Below, piece after piece: positions 9,554-18,890 of a DNA stretch of 64,000 nt (the first letter of the stretch is position 1; each line of letters starts with the position of its first letter). Where the stretch lies: the NCBI RefSeq assembly GCF_017939745.1, contig NZ_JAGKQQ010000001.1, positions 7,517,299 to 7,581,298 of the forward strand, given 5' to 3'. The position numbers were made by a program, and so were the translations under genes. The stretch comes from Gemmata palustris. Its GTDB lineage: Bacteria; Planctomycetota; Planctomycetia; Gemmatales; Gemmataceae. A model generated the notes under the pieces. It had not been told where the DNA came from. It did not search any database and saw nothing but the letters and a program-made list of their open reading frames with translations.

Positions 9554-10553
9554 TGGTCCGTTCGCTGTACCGTTCCCTGGTGTGGGCGACTTTTGGCTTA
9601 TCCGTTCTTGCTCTTTTGCCACTGACGCAAGTCCTTAAGCGCAACCGCCGAACGGCCGCTACCGCGCTCCCACCAGTTTCTCCTACGTACCGCAGGGTGC
9701 GTGGCGCCCTCAAGGGTCTATTCAGGGAAGCATTCTGGGCGGTGTTCAGGGGAATAACCAGGGTGGCGGCATCCAGGGTGGCGGCATTCAGGGTGGCGGT
9801 ATCCAGGGTGGTGGCATTCAGGGTGGCGGCGGCTTCGGCGGTGGTATTCAGGGCGGCGGCGGCTTCGGCGGTGGTATTCAGGGCGGCGGCGGCTTCGGCG
9901 GTGGTATTCAGGGCGGCGGCTTCGGCGGTGGCGGTATTCAGGGTGGTTTCGGCGGTGGCGGCTTTGGCGGTGGTGGTATTCAGGGCGGCGGCTTCGGCGG
10001 TGGTATTCAGGGCGGCGGCTTCGGCGGCGGTGGTATTCAGGGCGGCGGCGGCTTTGGCGGCGGTGGCATCGGTGGTGGCTTTGGTGGCGGCGGTATCGGT
10101 GGTATTGGAGGTAACATTTCGCAGTTCCCGACGATCGGTAGCTACCTAGGTGGTGGTGGTGGCGGTATCGGTGGCGGCTTTGGTGGTGGTGGCTTCGGCG
10201 GTGGTGGTATTCAGGGTGGCTTTGGCGGTGGCGGTGGTATCCAGGGTGGCTTCGGCGGTGGTGGTATCCAGGGCGGCTTCGGCGGCGGTGGTATTCAGGG
10301 TGGCTTCGGTGGTGGTGGTATCCAGGGTGGCTTCGGCGGCGGTGGTATTCAGGGCGGCTTCGGTGGCGGTGGTATTCAGGGCGGCTTCGGTGGTGGCGGC
10401 TTCGGTGGTGGTGGTATCCAGGGTGGCTTCGGTGGTGGCGGCTTTGGCGGCGGTGGCTTTGGCGGTGGCGGTATCCAGGGTGGCTTCGGTGGTGGCGGCT
10501 TTGGCGGTGGTGGCGGTAAGGGATTCGGGTTCAGTGGAGAAGCGGCGTACTAA
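9554..10553 (+). pseudogene. Secreted glycine-rich GGGF/GGIQ repeat protein, one frameshift
   Basis: This is a paralog of the FGQ-repeat protein at 10957. The N-terminus (MVRSLYRSLVWATFGLSVLA, then LLPLTQVLK) matches that signal peptide. The paralog reads GTC CTC AAA GCG here, while this gene reads GTC CTT AAG CG, one A short (about 9637). A TAA therefore appears in the correct frame exactly at the junction. Beyond it, frame 9639-10553 stays open: AQPPNGRYRAPTSFSYVPQG, repeats of GGGGFGGGIQ and GGIQGGFG, an island SQFPTIGSYLGG, more repeats, and the tail GKGFGFSGEAAY shared with the paralog. The product would be exported. The shift may be a mutation, a sequencing error or recoding. Long Ala/Val/Arg-rich frames over this region are artefacts of the repeat. 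Confidence 0.7.
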
Positions 10554-10591
10554 CCCGTATTGTCTTTTGAGATTTGTTCTGGATTACCTGC

Positions 10592-10622
10592 GCCGCCCCG
10601 GATTATTCCGGGGCGGCTTTTT
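10592..10622 (+). terminator. Rho-independent terminator of the glycine-rich gene
   Basis: The perfect 10-bp stem GCCGCCCCGG/CCGGGGCGGC (10592-10601 and 10608-10617) with a 6-nt loop is followed by TTTTT, 40 bp after the stop at 10553. Confidence 0.8.
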
Positions 10623-10833
10623 ATTACGCGCTATGTCCGTTCATTTTCCGAGATTGCTGCTACTGGATCGTAAAGCACCCGTGGTGCGCTGTGTCAGCAG
10701 GCGGAATCACTTCAAGAAACCACTTCGCTTCCCACCGATTTTCCACTGCTCGATATTCGCGCGCACGGAATCGGAAGGAATTCCCGAACACTCGCGCAAG
10801 TCCGTCGGATCGGCGCATTTAGTACCCAAGGTG

Positions 10834-10917
10834 GGTGCCCGAGTGAAGTAATCGCTTCGGGCACCTGCGTTCACTCACCGGGCGCGTGGGACCGCCGCGT
10901 CCGGTGAGTGAACGCAG
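10834..10917. repeat. Two tandem stem-loops upstream of the FGQ-repeat gene
   Basis: The first stem is GGTGCCCGA/TCGGGCACC (10834-10842 and 10857-10865). The second, sharing one base, is a perfect 17-bp stem (10865-10881 and 10901-10917, 19-nt loop). The gene start follows 40 bp later, so the pair could act as a terminator of readthrough or as leader structure. Confidence 0.6.
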
Positions 10918-10956
10918 ACTTCCGCGGATTATCTTCATTGAGGCGAGGGGGGTGTC

Positions 10957-11856
10957 ATGTTCGGATCTCTCCAACAACGGTTAGCTTGGTTGGCGTTTGG
11001 TCTGGGCGCTCTCGCCCTGTTGCCCCTATCGGGCGTCCTCAAAGCGCAACCGCCGGGCGGCCGGTACCGATCCCCCGTCAGTTACCCCTACGTGCCGCCG
11101 GGCATGTGGCGTCCTGGGGGGGGGAACCCGGGAAATAACCAAGGGAACAGTCAGGGGAATAACGGGAACGTCGGCAACACTGGGAACGCGGGAAACACGG
11201 GAAACAACGGTGCGTTCGGCGGGAATACGAATGGTTTCACTGGTCAGCTCGGCCAAAATGGGCAGTTGGGTCAGTTCGGACAGAGCGGTCAGTTCGGTCA
11301 GAACGGCCAGTTCGGTACGGGTGGTCAACTGGGTCAGTTCGGTCAGCTCGGCCAAAATGGGCAGTTGGGTCAGTTCGGACAGAGCGGTAACACGGGTGGT
11401 GGGACCAGCGGGGCGATCGTGATGTTCCCAACGATCGGAAGCTATCTGGGGAGCGGGACCGGCGGTTTTGGCCAGTTCGGTCAGACTGGTTTTAATGGTC
11501 AGTTCGGCCAGGCTGGTGTTAGTGGTCAGTTCGGCCAGGCTGGTGTTAGTGGTCAGTTTGGTCAGTTTGGTCAGATGGGATTTAGCGGCCAACTCGGTCA
11601 GTTCGGGCAAAGCGGTCAGCTCGGTCAATTCGGGCAGTTTGGACAGATTGGCTTCGGTCAAGGTGGTCAGTTGGGTCAGTTCGGTCAAGGCGCTTTTGGC
11701 CAACTCGGACAATTTGGCCAGGGCCAATTTGGTCAGTTCGGTCAGGGGGGGCAGATTGGTCAATTTGGTCAGTTCGGACAGATTGGTTTCGGTCAGGGGG
11801 GCCAGTTTGGTGCGGGCGGTAAGGGATTCGGCTTCAGTGGAGAAGCCGCGTACTAA
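10957..11856 (+). CDS. Secreted FGQ-repeat low-complexity protein
   Basis: A 299-residue protein with a signal peptide (residues 1-28, probable cut after VLKA). A short conserved segment follows (QPPGGRYRSPVSYPYVPPG), then an Asn/Gly stretch. After it comes a long low-complexity body built from GQFGQ, GQLGQ and GQNGQ units; I count 22 FGQ triplets. A non-repetitive island (AIVMFPTIGSYLGSG) interrupts the body, and the tail is GKGFGFSGEAAY. Island and tail are shared with the glycine-rich paralog just upstream, while the repeat units differ completely. Function is unknown. The composition is that of self-assembling or phase-separating proteins, such as matrix, holdfast or sheath components. 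The GAGGGGGGT sequence at 10942-10950 may serve as ribosome binding site. Confidence 0.85.
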   Translation: MFGSLQQRLAWLAFGLGALALLPLSGVLKAQPPGGRYRSPVSYPYVPPGMWRPGGGNPGNNQGNSQGNNGNVGNTGNAGNTGNNGAFGGNTNGFTGQLGQNGQLGQFGQSGQFGQNGQFGTGGQLGQFGQLGQNGQLGQFGQSGNTGGGTSGAIVMFPTIGSYLGSGTGGFGQFGQTGFNGQFGQAGVSGQFGQAGVSGQFGQFGQMGFSGQLGQFGQSGQLGQFGQFGQIGFGQGGQLGQFGQGAFGQLGQFGQGQFGQFGQGGQIGQFGQFGQIGFGQGGQFGAGGKGFGFSGEAAY

Positions 11857-11886
11857 CTGTCCCGTTTGCCTATAACGAAGAATTAA

Positions 11887-11924
11887 GACGCGGCCCGTGG
11901 CTCCGGTCACGGGCCGCGTCGTTT
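11887..11924 (+). terminator. Stem-loop terminator after the FGQ-repeat gene
   Basis: The perfect 13-bp stem GACGCGGCCCGTG/CACGGGCCGCGTC (11887-11899 and 11908-11920, 8-nt loop) is followed by GTTTC, 30 bp after the stop. Confidence 0.65.
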
Positions 11925-11995
11925 CGTGCATCCGCTGGCACGCGCGTGACGAATGGTGTCGCGTACAGCGCGCCGCGAGCGAGGGGGCGGAACTG

Positions 11996-12532
11996 GTGAC
12001 GGACTGCGTGCTCCCGCGGATCGCGGCCGGCGACCCGGCCGCCGTGCCGGACTGCATCGCCCGCTACGGCGGGCTGGTGTGGTCCCTGGCGCGGCGGTTC
12101 CTGGGCAACCCCTCTGACGCCGAAGACGCCGTACAAGACGTGTTCATCGAGCTGTGGAAGAATGCGGCCCGGTACGATCCCTCCCGTTCGTCCGAGCCCA
12201 CGTACATCACTATGATCGCACGCCGCCGGTTGATCGACCGGAAACGACGGACCGGCCGCGCGCCGACCGCGCAAACACTGGCCGACGAACCGGCGGAGCC
12301 GACCGTGGTCGCGCGCATCGACATCGAGGAAGAGGCCGCGAAAGCCGCCGCCGTTCTCGGCGAACTGCGCGAAGACGAGCGCCGCGTGATCCAACTCGCT
12401 GTGTACCAGGGGCTCACGCACGAAGCGATCGCCGCCGCGACCGGGCTCCCGGTCGGCACCGTGAAGACACACATTCGCCGCGGACTGATCCGCGTGCGCG
12501 AGCGGCTGACGGCCGGGGGAGGGGCGCTGTGA
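11996..12532 (+). CDS. ECF-type RNA polymerase sigma factor (SigK-like)
   Basis: I prefer the GTG at 11996, with GAGGGGGCGG just upstream. The longer frame begins at 11897 inside the preceding terminator. The 178-residue product has a sigma-70 region 2 (CIARYGGLVWSLARRFLGNP, SDAEDAVQDVFIELWKNAAR) and a region 4 helix-turn-helix (VIQLAVYQGLTHEAIAAATG, LPVGTVKTHIRRGLIRVRE). It lacks regions 1 and 3, as ECF factors do. It overlaps the anti-sigma gene by 4 bp (GTGA), so the two are co-translated and very probably form a sigma/anti-sigma switch. Its target genes are not evident. Confidence 0.92.
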   Translation: MTDCVLPRIAAGDPAAVPDCIARYGGLVWSLARRFLGNPSDAEDAVQDVFIELWKNAARYDPSRSSEPTYITMIARRRLIDRKRRTGRAPTAQTLADEPAEPTVVARIDIEEEAAKAAAVLGELREDERRVIQLAVYQGLTHEAIAAATGLPVGTVKTHIRRGLIRVRERLTAGGGAL

Positions 12533-13266
12533 ACACCGACCCCCGGCCCGATCGACTGGACGAACTCCTCGCTCTCGAAGCCACCCAGGGATTGAACCCG
12601 GGCGAGGTGACGGAACTGGACGCGCTCCTCGCCGCGCTCCCGAACGAAGACCCGGATTCCCTCGAGCGCGCCGCGGCCGCGATTCACCTGGCTCTCAGCG
12701 GGCCGCCGGAACCGCTTCCCGCGCATTTGGCCGAGCGGCTCGAGCTCGCGGCCGCAGCATTTATTCCGGCCGCTCCCGCGCCGGCTCGACCGAGCCGGTC
12801 CCGGCCCGCGTGGGCGATTTGGGCGGGCTGGGCCGTGGCCGCGTGCCTGGCCGGGGTGCTCGTTTACACCCAGTGGCCCGAAGACTTGGCCGGGAAACGT
12901 GACCGGCTCGTCAAGGATGCCGTGGCGAAGGCGGAGAAGTTCGCGGGTGAGAAAGCCGGTGCGACCGGCGAAGTCGTGTGGAGCGCGGCGAAACAGGAAG
13001 GGTACCTCGAAGTTCGCGGACTTCCGCCCCTCGACCCGACCCGGGAACAGTACCAGCTCTGGATCGTGGACGGCGGGCGCGCCAAGAAAGAGCCGGTGGA
13101 CGGCGGGGTATTTGATGTGCAGCCCGACGGAACCATCCTCGTGCGCGTGCGCAACCCCATTCCGGTCAAGGACGCGAAGGCGTTTGCGGTTACAAAAGAA
13201 ACGGTCGGCGGCGTGGTCGTCTCGGACGGACCGATGCTCCTGGTGCTCACACCGAAACAAGGGTGA
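12529..13266 (+). CDS. RskA-type membrane anti-sigma factor
   Basis: The start is the GTG at 12529, which overlaps the sigma factor stop as GTGA. The 245-residue product has an N-terminal cytoplasmic domain (RLDELLALEATQGLNPGEVT) of the zinc-free type: no HxxxCxxC motif is visible. A single transmembrane helix follows near residues 85-106 (AWAIWAGWAVAACLAGVLVY), then an outer domain with the RskA/anti-sigma-K signature (GYLEVRGLPPLDPTREQYQL, WIVDGG). It should hold the upstream sigma factor at the membrane until an envelope signal triggers release. I did not see the protease that would cleave it in this window. Confidence 0.88.
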   Translation: MNTDPRPDRLDELLALEATQGLNPGEVTELDALLAALPNEDPDSLERAAAAIHLALSGPPEPLPAHLAERLELAAAAFIPAAPAPARPSRSRPAWAIWAGWAVAACLAGVLVYTQWPEDLAGKRDRLVKDAVAKAEKFAGEKAGATGEVVWSAAKQEGYLEVRGLPPLDPTREQYQLWIVDGGRAKKEPVDGGVFDVQPDGTILVRVRNPIPVKDAKAFAVTKETVGGVVVSDGPMLLVLTPKQG

Positions 13267-13274
13267 GTGCCCGC

Positions 13275-13374
13275 AGGTGAACCCGCCCGCAAGGGCGGCG
13301 GGCTCCCGCTGGGAACGCTGTGGTACCCGAGCGCTGTGTCACGTACCCACCGCCCTTGCGGGCGGGGTTCACCT
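13275..13374. repeat. Imperfect 29-bp inverted repeat
   Basis: Arms 13275-13302 and 13346-13374 (core ACCCGCCCGCAAGGGCGG) pair with one gap and one mismatch around a 43-nt spacer. The gap between the anti-sigma gene and guaB (13267-13543) holds this repeat and a possible -10 box TATAAT at 13497-13502 for guaB; no good -35 box is at the right distance. Confidence 0.7.
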
Positions 13375-13543
13375 ACAGCACCGTCGAGCAACGCGTCTTT
13401 CGCGAGCAGGTGCCCGACTACCCGCTACTCTTGCGGGTGGGATTCCCTTCAACCACCCGCGGCGCAGTTTCGCCGACGCGGTTTGACTCAACTCCCTATA
13501 ATCCCAAACCACCACCATTTCGCGCCTTCGCCACGGAGCCGCC

Positions 13544-15037
13544 ATGCAGGACCGCATTGCGTATCAGGGAATTACATTCGATGACGTGCTGCTGGAACCG
13601 GGGTACAGCGACCTCGTGCCGAAGGACACCGACGTCCGCACCCAACTGACCCGGAACGTGCGGATTAACATTCCGATCATTTCCAGCCCGATGGACACGG
13701 TCACCGAGAGCGAACTGGCGATCGCGCTGGCCCAAGAGGGCGGCATCGGGATCATTCACAAGAACCTCACGATCGCGTTCCAGACCCGCGAGGTGGACAA
13801 AGTCAAGCGGAGCGAGAACGGGATCATCACCGATCCGATCACGCTCCCGCCGGACGACACGGTCGGCCACGCGCGCAAGATCATGGAGGATCACCACATC
13901 AGCGGCGTGCCGATCACCGTGAACGGCGTACTGAAGGGCATTCTCACGCGGCGCGATCTCAAGTTTCTCGACGACAACGAGCAGAAACTCGAAGAGGTGA
14001 TGACGAAAAAGAACCTCGTGACGGCCCCGGAGAACACCACGCTCGACGCGGCCGAAAAGCTGCTCACGAAAAATAAGGTGGAGAAATTGCTCCTCGTAGA
14101 CGATCAATTCAGACTGAAGGGATTGATCACGATCAAGGACATCGACAAGACGCAAAAGTTCCCGAACGCGGCGAAGGACGCGCGGGGGCGGCTGAAGGTC
14201 GGTGCCGCGATCGGGGTCCGCGACTTCGAGCGGGCCGCGTCGCTGATCGAGGCCGGGGTGGACGTGCTGGTGGTCGATTCCGCCCACGGCCACAGCCGCA
14301 ACGTGGTCGAGACCGTGCGCGAGCTGAAAAAGCGGCACGCGATCGACGTGATCGCCGGGAACGTCGCCACGGTCGAGGGCGCCCGGGCGCTGGCCGACGC
14401 CGGGGCCGATGGCGTGAAGTGCGGGATCGGGCCGGGGTCGATTTGCACCACGCGGATCGTGTCGGGCGTGGGCGTGCCCCAGATGTCGGCGATCGCGAAC
14501 GTGGTGAAGGGGCTGGCCGGAACGGGCATCCCCGTTATCGCGGACGGCGGGATCCGGTACAGCGGCGACATCACGAAGGCGCTCGCCGCGGGCGCGTTCT
14601 CGTGCATGATCGGTGGGTTGTTCGCGGGGCTGGCCGAGAGCCCGGGGCAACTCATTTTGTACCGCGGGCGGTCGTTCAAACAGTACCGCGGAATGGGTTC
14701 GCTCGGGGCGATGATGGCCGGCAGCGCGGACCGCTACCAGCAGGGTGGCGGGGGCGGCTCCGGTCAACCGACGAACGGGAAGCTGGTGCCCGAAGGGGTC
14801 GAGGGTCGGGTTCCGTTTAAGGGACACCTCTCCCCGTATGTATACCAGCTGGTCGGCGGCGTGCGGGCCGGAATGGGGTATTGCGGCTGCAAGACGCTGG
14901 ACGAGTTGCGGACCAAGGCCCGGTTCATTCAAGTGACCGCGGCGAGTGTGCAGGAGAGCCACCCGCATGACATTGCTATCACGCAGGAAGCGCCGAACTA
15001 CAGTTCGGCTGATTACGCCGGGGACAGCGGGGGCTAA
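13544..15037 (+). CDS. guaB: Inosine-5'-monophosphate dehydrogenase
   Basis: Oxidises IMP to XMP with NAD, the committed step of guanine nucleotide synthesis, in the cytosol. The 497-residue length is normal. It starts with the family N-terminus ([20 protein letters not shown]) and carries two CBS domains at about residues 96-205. The IMP loop with the catalytic cysteine is [11 protein letters not shown] (C301), followed by [17 protein letters not shown] and the flap region RGMGSLGAM. Its 3' end overlaps the start of the next gene, giving translational coupling. Confidence 0.97.
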   Translation: MQDRIAYQGITFDDVLLEPGYSDLVPKDTDVRTQLTRNVRINIPIISSPMDTVTESELAIALAQEGGIGIIHKNLTIAFQTREVDKVKRSENGIITDPITLPPDDTVGHARKIMEDHHISGVPITVNGVLKGILTRRDLKFLDDNEQKLEEVMTKKNLVTAPENTTLDAAEKLLTKNKVEKLLLVDDQFRLKGLITIKDIDKTQKFPNAAKDARGRLKVGAAIGVRDFERAASLIEAGVDVLVVDSAHGHSRNVVETVRELKKRHAIDVIAGNVATVEGARALADAGADGVKCGIGPGSICTTRIVSGVGVPQMSAIANVVKGLAGTGIPVIADGGIRYSGDITKALAAGAFSCMIGGLFAGLAESPGQLILYRGRSFKQYRGMGSLGAMMAGSADRYQQGGGGGSGQPTNGKLVPEGVEGRVPFKGHLSPYVYQLVGGVRAGMGYCGCKTLDELRTKARFIQVTAASVQESHPHDIAITQEAPNYSSADYAGDSGG

Positions 15038-16115
15038 GGCCGCGCTGCTCCTGGCGCTGGTCGCGGGGCCGGCCCTCGCGCAGCCGCCCGGCACTCAACC
15101 GCAGGCGCAACCGCCGGGTGTTCAACCGGGCGGGCTGCCGCTGCCGCCGGGGTATCGGCCCCGAACGCCACCCGCGCAGTCGCAACCTCAGCGCCCGGCG
15201 CCGGGCGCGGCTCCCGGCGCCGCGGGCACGGTGATGTACTTCCAAAAACAGGTCGACGCGCTCACCGCGACCGGCGGCGGGTTGCCGAACGCGACCGAAG
15301 GCTCGGGCGTCGCGCAGTTGAAGGAGCCCGTGCGTGCCGGGGCCGTTCCCGATGTGCCGCCGGTGCCCCCGCTCAACGTCCCGCCGCCCGAGCGCGCGTT
15401 CACGCAACCGCCCGCGGTAAGTGTTCCGACGGTGGCCCCGAGCGGGTTCGCTGCACAACCGAAAACCGGTGGGCTGTTACCCGACAAGAAACTGGGGAAC
15501 GCGGTGCCGCCGGTGGACCCGCGCGAGATCCAGTTGCCGGCGCGCGACAAAATCTTCACGGTCTACAACGACCCCGAACTGGAACGAGCGATCATGTTCC
15601 AGACGATCCGCGACCGGATCGGCGTGCTCGAGAAGCAGCTCCGGGACGAGAAAGACCCGACCGAGATCCAGAAGCTGGAGAAGAACCTCCAGGAACTCAA
15701 GGGGATCAAGGAGCCCAAGGACAGCGGTTACCAGTTCCCACCGCTGCCGGTGATTACCTCACCGGGGGTGGCGTACCAGGCGAAAACGGCGATGTACGCG
15801 CCGCACACGATGTACCTCGAGCCGGGCTACGTGGTTCACCGGCGCCTGCACTTCGAGGAGCGGAACGCCGAGCGGCAGGGGTGGGATCTCGGCCCGCTTT
15901 CGACGCTCGTGTCCGCCGGGACGTTCTACCGCAACGTCCTCTTGTGGCCGCAGAGCCTCATGTCCGGGTGCCGGTCGGGGTTCTGGGACACCAGTGCGGG
16001 TAAGTGCTTGCCCGGCAGCCCGAGCCCGTACTACTTGTACCCGCCCGGCCTGACCCTCACGGGCACCGTCGCGGAAGCGGGCATCATCACCGGGGCCGCG
16101 TTCCTGTTCCCATAA
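14967..16115 (+). CDS. Exported planctomycete protein of unknown function
   Basis: The ATG at 14967, 10 bp after an AGGAG inside guaB, gives a product with a basic N-terminus and a signal peptide ([17 protein letters not shown]). It overlaps guaB by 71 bp. The mature protein starts with a Pro/Gln-rich linker (about residues 37-85). Residues ~215-255 look coiled-coil ([20 protein letters not shown]). The C-terminal 110 residues are the most protein-like part ([20 protein letters not shown], then [19 protein letters not shown]) and recall a family I believe is confined to Planctomycetes. No catalytic motif is visible. Three cysteines or so near the C-terminus could form disulphides. Confidence 0.8.
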   Translation: MTLLSRRKRRTTVRLITPGTAGAKAALLLALVAGPALAQPPGTQPQAQPPGVQPGGLPLPPGYRPRTPPAQSQPQRPAPGAAPGAAGTVMYFQKQVDALTATGGGLPNATEGSGVAQLKEPVRAGAVPDVPPVPPLNVPPPERAFTQPPAVSVPTVAPSGFAAQPKTGGLLPDKKLGNAVPPVDPREIQLPARDKIFTVYNDPELERAIMFQTIRDRIGVLEKQLRDEKDPTEIQKLEKNLQELKGIKEPKDSGYQFPPLPVITSPGVAYQAKTAMYAPHTMYLEPGYVVHRRLHFEERNAERQGWDLGPLSTLVSAGTFYRNVLLWPQSLMSGCRSGFWDTSAGKCLPGSPSPYYLYPPGLTLTGTVAEAGIITGAAFLFP

Positions 16116-16128
16116 GAGACGCGCTTCA

Positions 16129-16200
16129 GGCGAACGGCCGGTGTGAGCCGCCCGATGGGGGCAACGTCCTTCACCGGCCGGCTCACACCGGCCGTTCGCC
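16129..16200. repeat. Perfect 22-bp inverted repeat, GGCCGGTGTG family
   Basis: Arms 16129-16150 and 16179-16200 (core GAACGGCCGGTGTGAGCCG) are exactly complementary around a 28-nt loop. It begins 13 bp after the stop of the exported protein and may end that transcript. Confidence 0.85.
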
Positions 16201-16287
16201 ACAGAACCCGCGCTCAAGTTAGCAACACTCTACCGGTCGTTCGCCGTAATCGCCGCTCACATCGACTGTCCGCCGTAATATGCCTGT

Positions 16288-17442
16288 ATGCTTCCCCCCT
16301 GGCTCGAGCCGCGCACCGCGTACATTCACGTCCCGTTTTGCGCGCACCACTGCGGGTACTGCGACTTCGCGGTGACCGCGGGTCACGATCACCTCATCGA
16401 CCTGTACCTCGAGGCGCTCGCGACCGAACTGGCGACGCTCGGCACCCCGCGCCCGGTCGAGAGCCTGTTCATCGGCGGCGGCACGCCCACGCACCTGTCC
16501 GCGAATCAGTTGGAACGCTTGCTGGGAGCAATTACGCGCTGGCTGCCTCCGGCACGCGAAAGCACGCCGCGCGAGTTTTCGATTGAGGCCAACCCGGATT
16601 CACTTACCGAAGAGAAGGCCGCGGTGCTGGCCGCGTTCGGGGTGAACCGCGTGAGCATCGGGGTGCAGTCGTTCCGGCCGGAGTCGCTCGCCGCGCTCGA
16701 TCGGCGCCACGAGCCGGATCACATCGGGCGCGCCGTCGAAGCGGTGCGGAAGCACGTCCCCACGGTGTCGTTCGATCTGATATTTGGCGCGCCGGGCTCT
16801 ACCCCCGCGAGTTGGGTCGCCGATCTCGATGCCGCGCTCGCGTTCGCGCCGCAACACATTTCCACTTACGGCTTGACCTACGAGAAGGGAACTCCGCTGT
16901 GGAAGCAGCGGCACCGCGGGTTGATCGTAGCGGCGTCGGAGGACGACGAACTCGCGATGTACGAGCACGCAATGGACCGGCTCGCGGCGGCCGACTTCGA
17001 GCACTACGAGATATCGAACTTCGCCCGCCCCGGCTTCCGCTGTCGGCACAACGAGCGCTACTGGGCGAACGAGGCGTATTTCGGCTTCGGTGTCGGGGCC
17101 GCGCGCTACGTACACGGCGCGCGCGAACTGAACGTGCGCGACACGAAGCTTTACATCCGTAAGGCGCTCGGTAGTGAACCGGTCGCGTTCCAGCGCGAAG
17201 AACTGGCGCCACGAGCGCGAGCGTTCGAGACGATGGCGACTCAACTCCGGCGCGCGGACGGGATCGATCGCGCGCGATTCCATGAGCAGACCGGTTTCGA
17301 GTTGGACGCACTCGCGCCCGCGGCGCTCGCGCTTCTGCGCGACAACGCGCTCGTGAGTGACACCGGATCGGCCGTGCGGCTCACGCGCCGCGGAAAGTGT
17401 GTCGCGGACGCCGCCGTCTCGGAGTTACTGAAGGAAGCTTGA
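16288..17442 (+). CDS. hemW: HemW-like radical SAM protein
   Basis: The radical SAM cluster motif CAHHCGYC (C18, C22, C25) is followed by the glycine motif LFIGGGTPTHL and the family run EFSIEANPDSLTEEKAAVL, RVSIGVQSFRPESLAALDR, and YEISNFARPGFRCRHNERYW. Length (384) and C-terminal HemN_C-like region fit. The CxxxCxxC motif, with no fourth cysteine of the CxxxCxxCxC type, favours the HemW heme chaperone over the oxygen-independent coproporphyrinogen oxidase HemN. HemW delivers heme to membrane respiratory proteins. The gene stands alone, followed by an insertion sequence. Confidence 0.88.
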   Translation: MLPPWLEPRTAYIHVPFCAHHCGYCDFAVTAGHDHLIDLYLEALATELATLGTPRPVESLFIGGGTPTHLSANQLERLLGAITRWLPPARESTPREFSIEANPDSLTEEKAAVLAAFGVNRVSIGVQSFRPESLAALDRRHEPDHIGRAVEAVRKHVPTVSFDLIFGAPGSTPASWVADLDAALAFAPQHISTYGLTYEKGTPLWKQRHRGLIVAASEDDELAMYEHAMDRLAAADFEHYEISNFARPGFRCRHNERYWANEAYFGFGVGAARYVHGARELNVRDTKLYIRKALGSEPVAFQREELAPRARAFETMATQLRRADGIDRARFHEQTGFELDALAPAALALLRDNALVSDTGSAVRLTRRGKCVADAAVSELLKEA

Positions 17443-17509
17443 TTTCGCCGGCTCGTTCGGTTTCTTTCTGTACCCGCTTGACCACTCGCACGGAGAGTGG
17501 GTACAGAGA

Positions 17510-18737
17510 CAGGGCTACTCAGAGATTGAAACTGGCTGATTAAGCGCCGCCAGTGCCCGTTCGGGTGTGGCAACGATGGTCCGAACGGCCGCTGCAATGG
17601 TGCCGGCACCGAGGCGCCGTAGCAGGTACACGGCGACGTTCCGCAGTGACGCCAGTACCCGCGGTGCCGCGCCCCGGCGGACCCGGCACCGGTCCTCGCC
17701 CAGGGTCACGTCGCGGATGTGGTGCAAGCTCTCGATCCCCCAGTGGGTGCGGGTGTACCCGAGCAACGCATCCGGTGGCGCAGCCACCGGGCTCAGGCTG
17801 GAGATCCCATACACCATCTCCACGGTTGCTTTCCCACCGACCCGGCGGGTGCGCTCGAGCCGGAATACCTGTTGCACCCCGGGCCACCGGGTCAGGTACT
17901 CGTTGAGCCACGTGGTGGTGGTAATGGTCCGCCGCTCGATCCGCCCGTGCCCCTTGCTCAACTCACACGCGGTACCGGCATCCCGGTCCCACAGGCGCTG
18001 TAACCCGGGGGGAAAAGTCGCCCCCGGCGCCGGTGGCGAACGTGGCTTCCAGGTCCGCGTGCAGCGTACCTTGGTTGCTCTTGGCGTACAGGATGTAGTC
18101 CCCGCCCCGGTCTTGGACTGCGGTGCACACGTCCGGCTGGGTAAAGATGGCGCCCCCGGTGACCACGGCTCCGCCCAGCGGGGGCAACACGCCCAACAAC
18201 CGCAGCGCCGCCTTGTGCTCGTTGGTGGTGGCCTCGACCGTCATCTGGGCGACCACGGCCGCGGCGCCCGGGGCATACGCGGCCAGCAGGTGCGCGCCCG
18301 GTACCTCGCCGTCCCGGGAGCCCCGCAACCGCTTGCCGTCCAACGCGATGTGTTCCCACCCCTCGGGATGCCGCTCCCCCAGCCACGCGCCGATGATCCG
18401 GTCCAGGTGGTCCGGGTCCAGGTTCCGCAGCAACCCGGCGATGGTGTTGGGGCACGGCATGTTCCCGTTCCTGAACCCCAGCGCGTGCCCCAGTCGCTTC
18501 TGCCGCAGCCGACCGAACTGCGCAATCGCCTCGGGCGTGGTATGCCCGGCCATCACCGCCACGAGGCACAGGGTCAACAGCCCCACCAGCGGGTACTGGC
18601 GCCCGTGACGGCTCCGCGGATCCGGCAACTCGGCCAACCGCTCGACCAGTGAACGGGACATATACAGTTCCTCGCTTGGAGCTGCACGCATACCCAAACG
18701 CTACACCTTACCCAAGGCCAATCCGTGCGGAGCCCTG
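17510..18737 (-). mobile_element. ISAs1-family insertion sequence with 10-bp target duplication
   Basis: The element is 1228 bp long. Its ends are CAGGGCT (17510-17516) and AGCCCTG (18731-18737), and the terminal repeats match at about 15 of 20 positions. It is flanked on both sides by the direct repeat GGTACAGAGA (17500-17509 and 18738-18747), the 8-10 bp duplication size known for the ISAs1 family. The intact duplications argue for a recent insertion. Confidence 0.9.
17515..18661 (-). pseudogene. ISAs1 transposase, frame split in two
   Basis: The reading starts at 18661 (MSRSLVERLAELPDPRSRHG) after a GAGGAA sequence and runs to about 18015. It then goes off-frame and stops at 17963. The continuation is in the next frame (LQRLWDRDAGTACELSKGHG, RIERRTITTT, then GYTRTHWGIESLHHIRDVTL) to 17515. 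The junction is the homopolymer run TTTTCCCCCC (minus strand, about 18012-18021), so one extra base would explain it. The motifs IALDGKRLRGSRDG and HWGIESLHHIRDVTLGED are typical of ISAs1/H-repeat transposases. Either the element has just died, or the base is a sequencing error, or slippage restores the frame. Confidence 0.85.
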
Positions 18738-18890
18738 GGTACAGAGAACCGGCGCGCCGGACGAAATGCCGGCTCGTAACGCTCTCAGCCCGGCGCCGCT
18801 GGTGGGCCGTCCTCCCGTGGGCTTTCGCGGAGCCGTGCGTATATTAGCCCGACGGCCCTTCCATCTGGTAACAACTCAGGAGTCCTGCGG

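Noticed and set aside
9830-10540. CRISPR-like regular repeats
   Set aside because: The units are in-frame codons for GGGF/GGIQ, of variable spacing, with no distinct spacers.
9421-10851. Two long Ala/Val/Arg-rich open frames
   Set aside because: They are off-frame translations of the glycine-repeat gene; the paralog shows the true frame.
12154-12528. N-terminal extension of the anti-sigma frame
   Set aside because: It runs through the sigma factor gene in another frame; the GTGA overlap gives a natural start.
13483-13502. TTGACT and TATAAT as a guaB promoter
   Set aside because: Spacing between them is only 8 bp; TATAAT is kept only as a weak -10 candidate.
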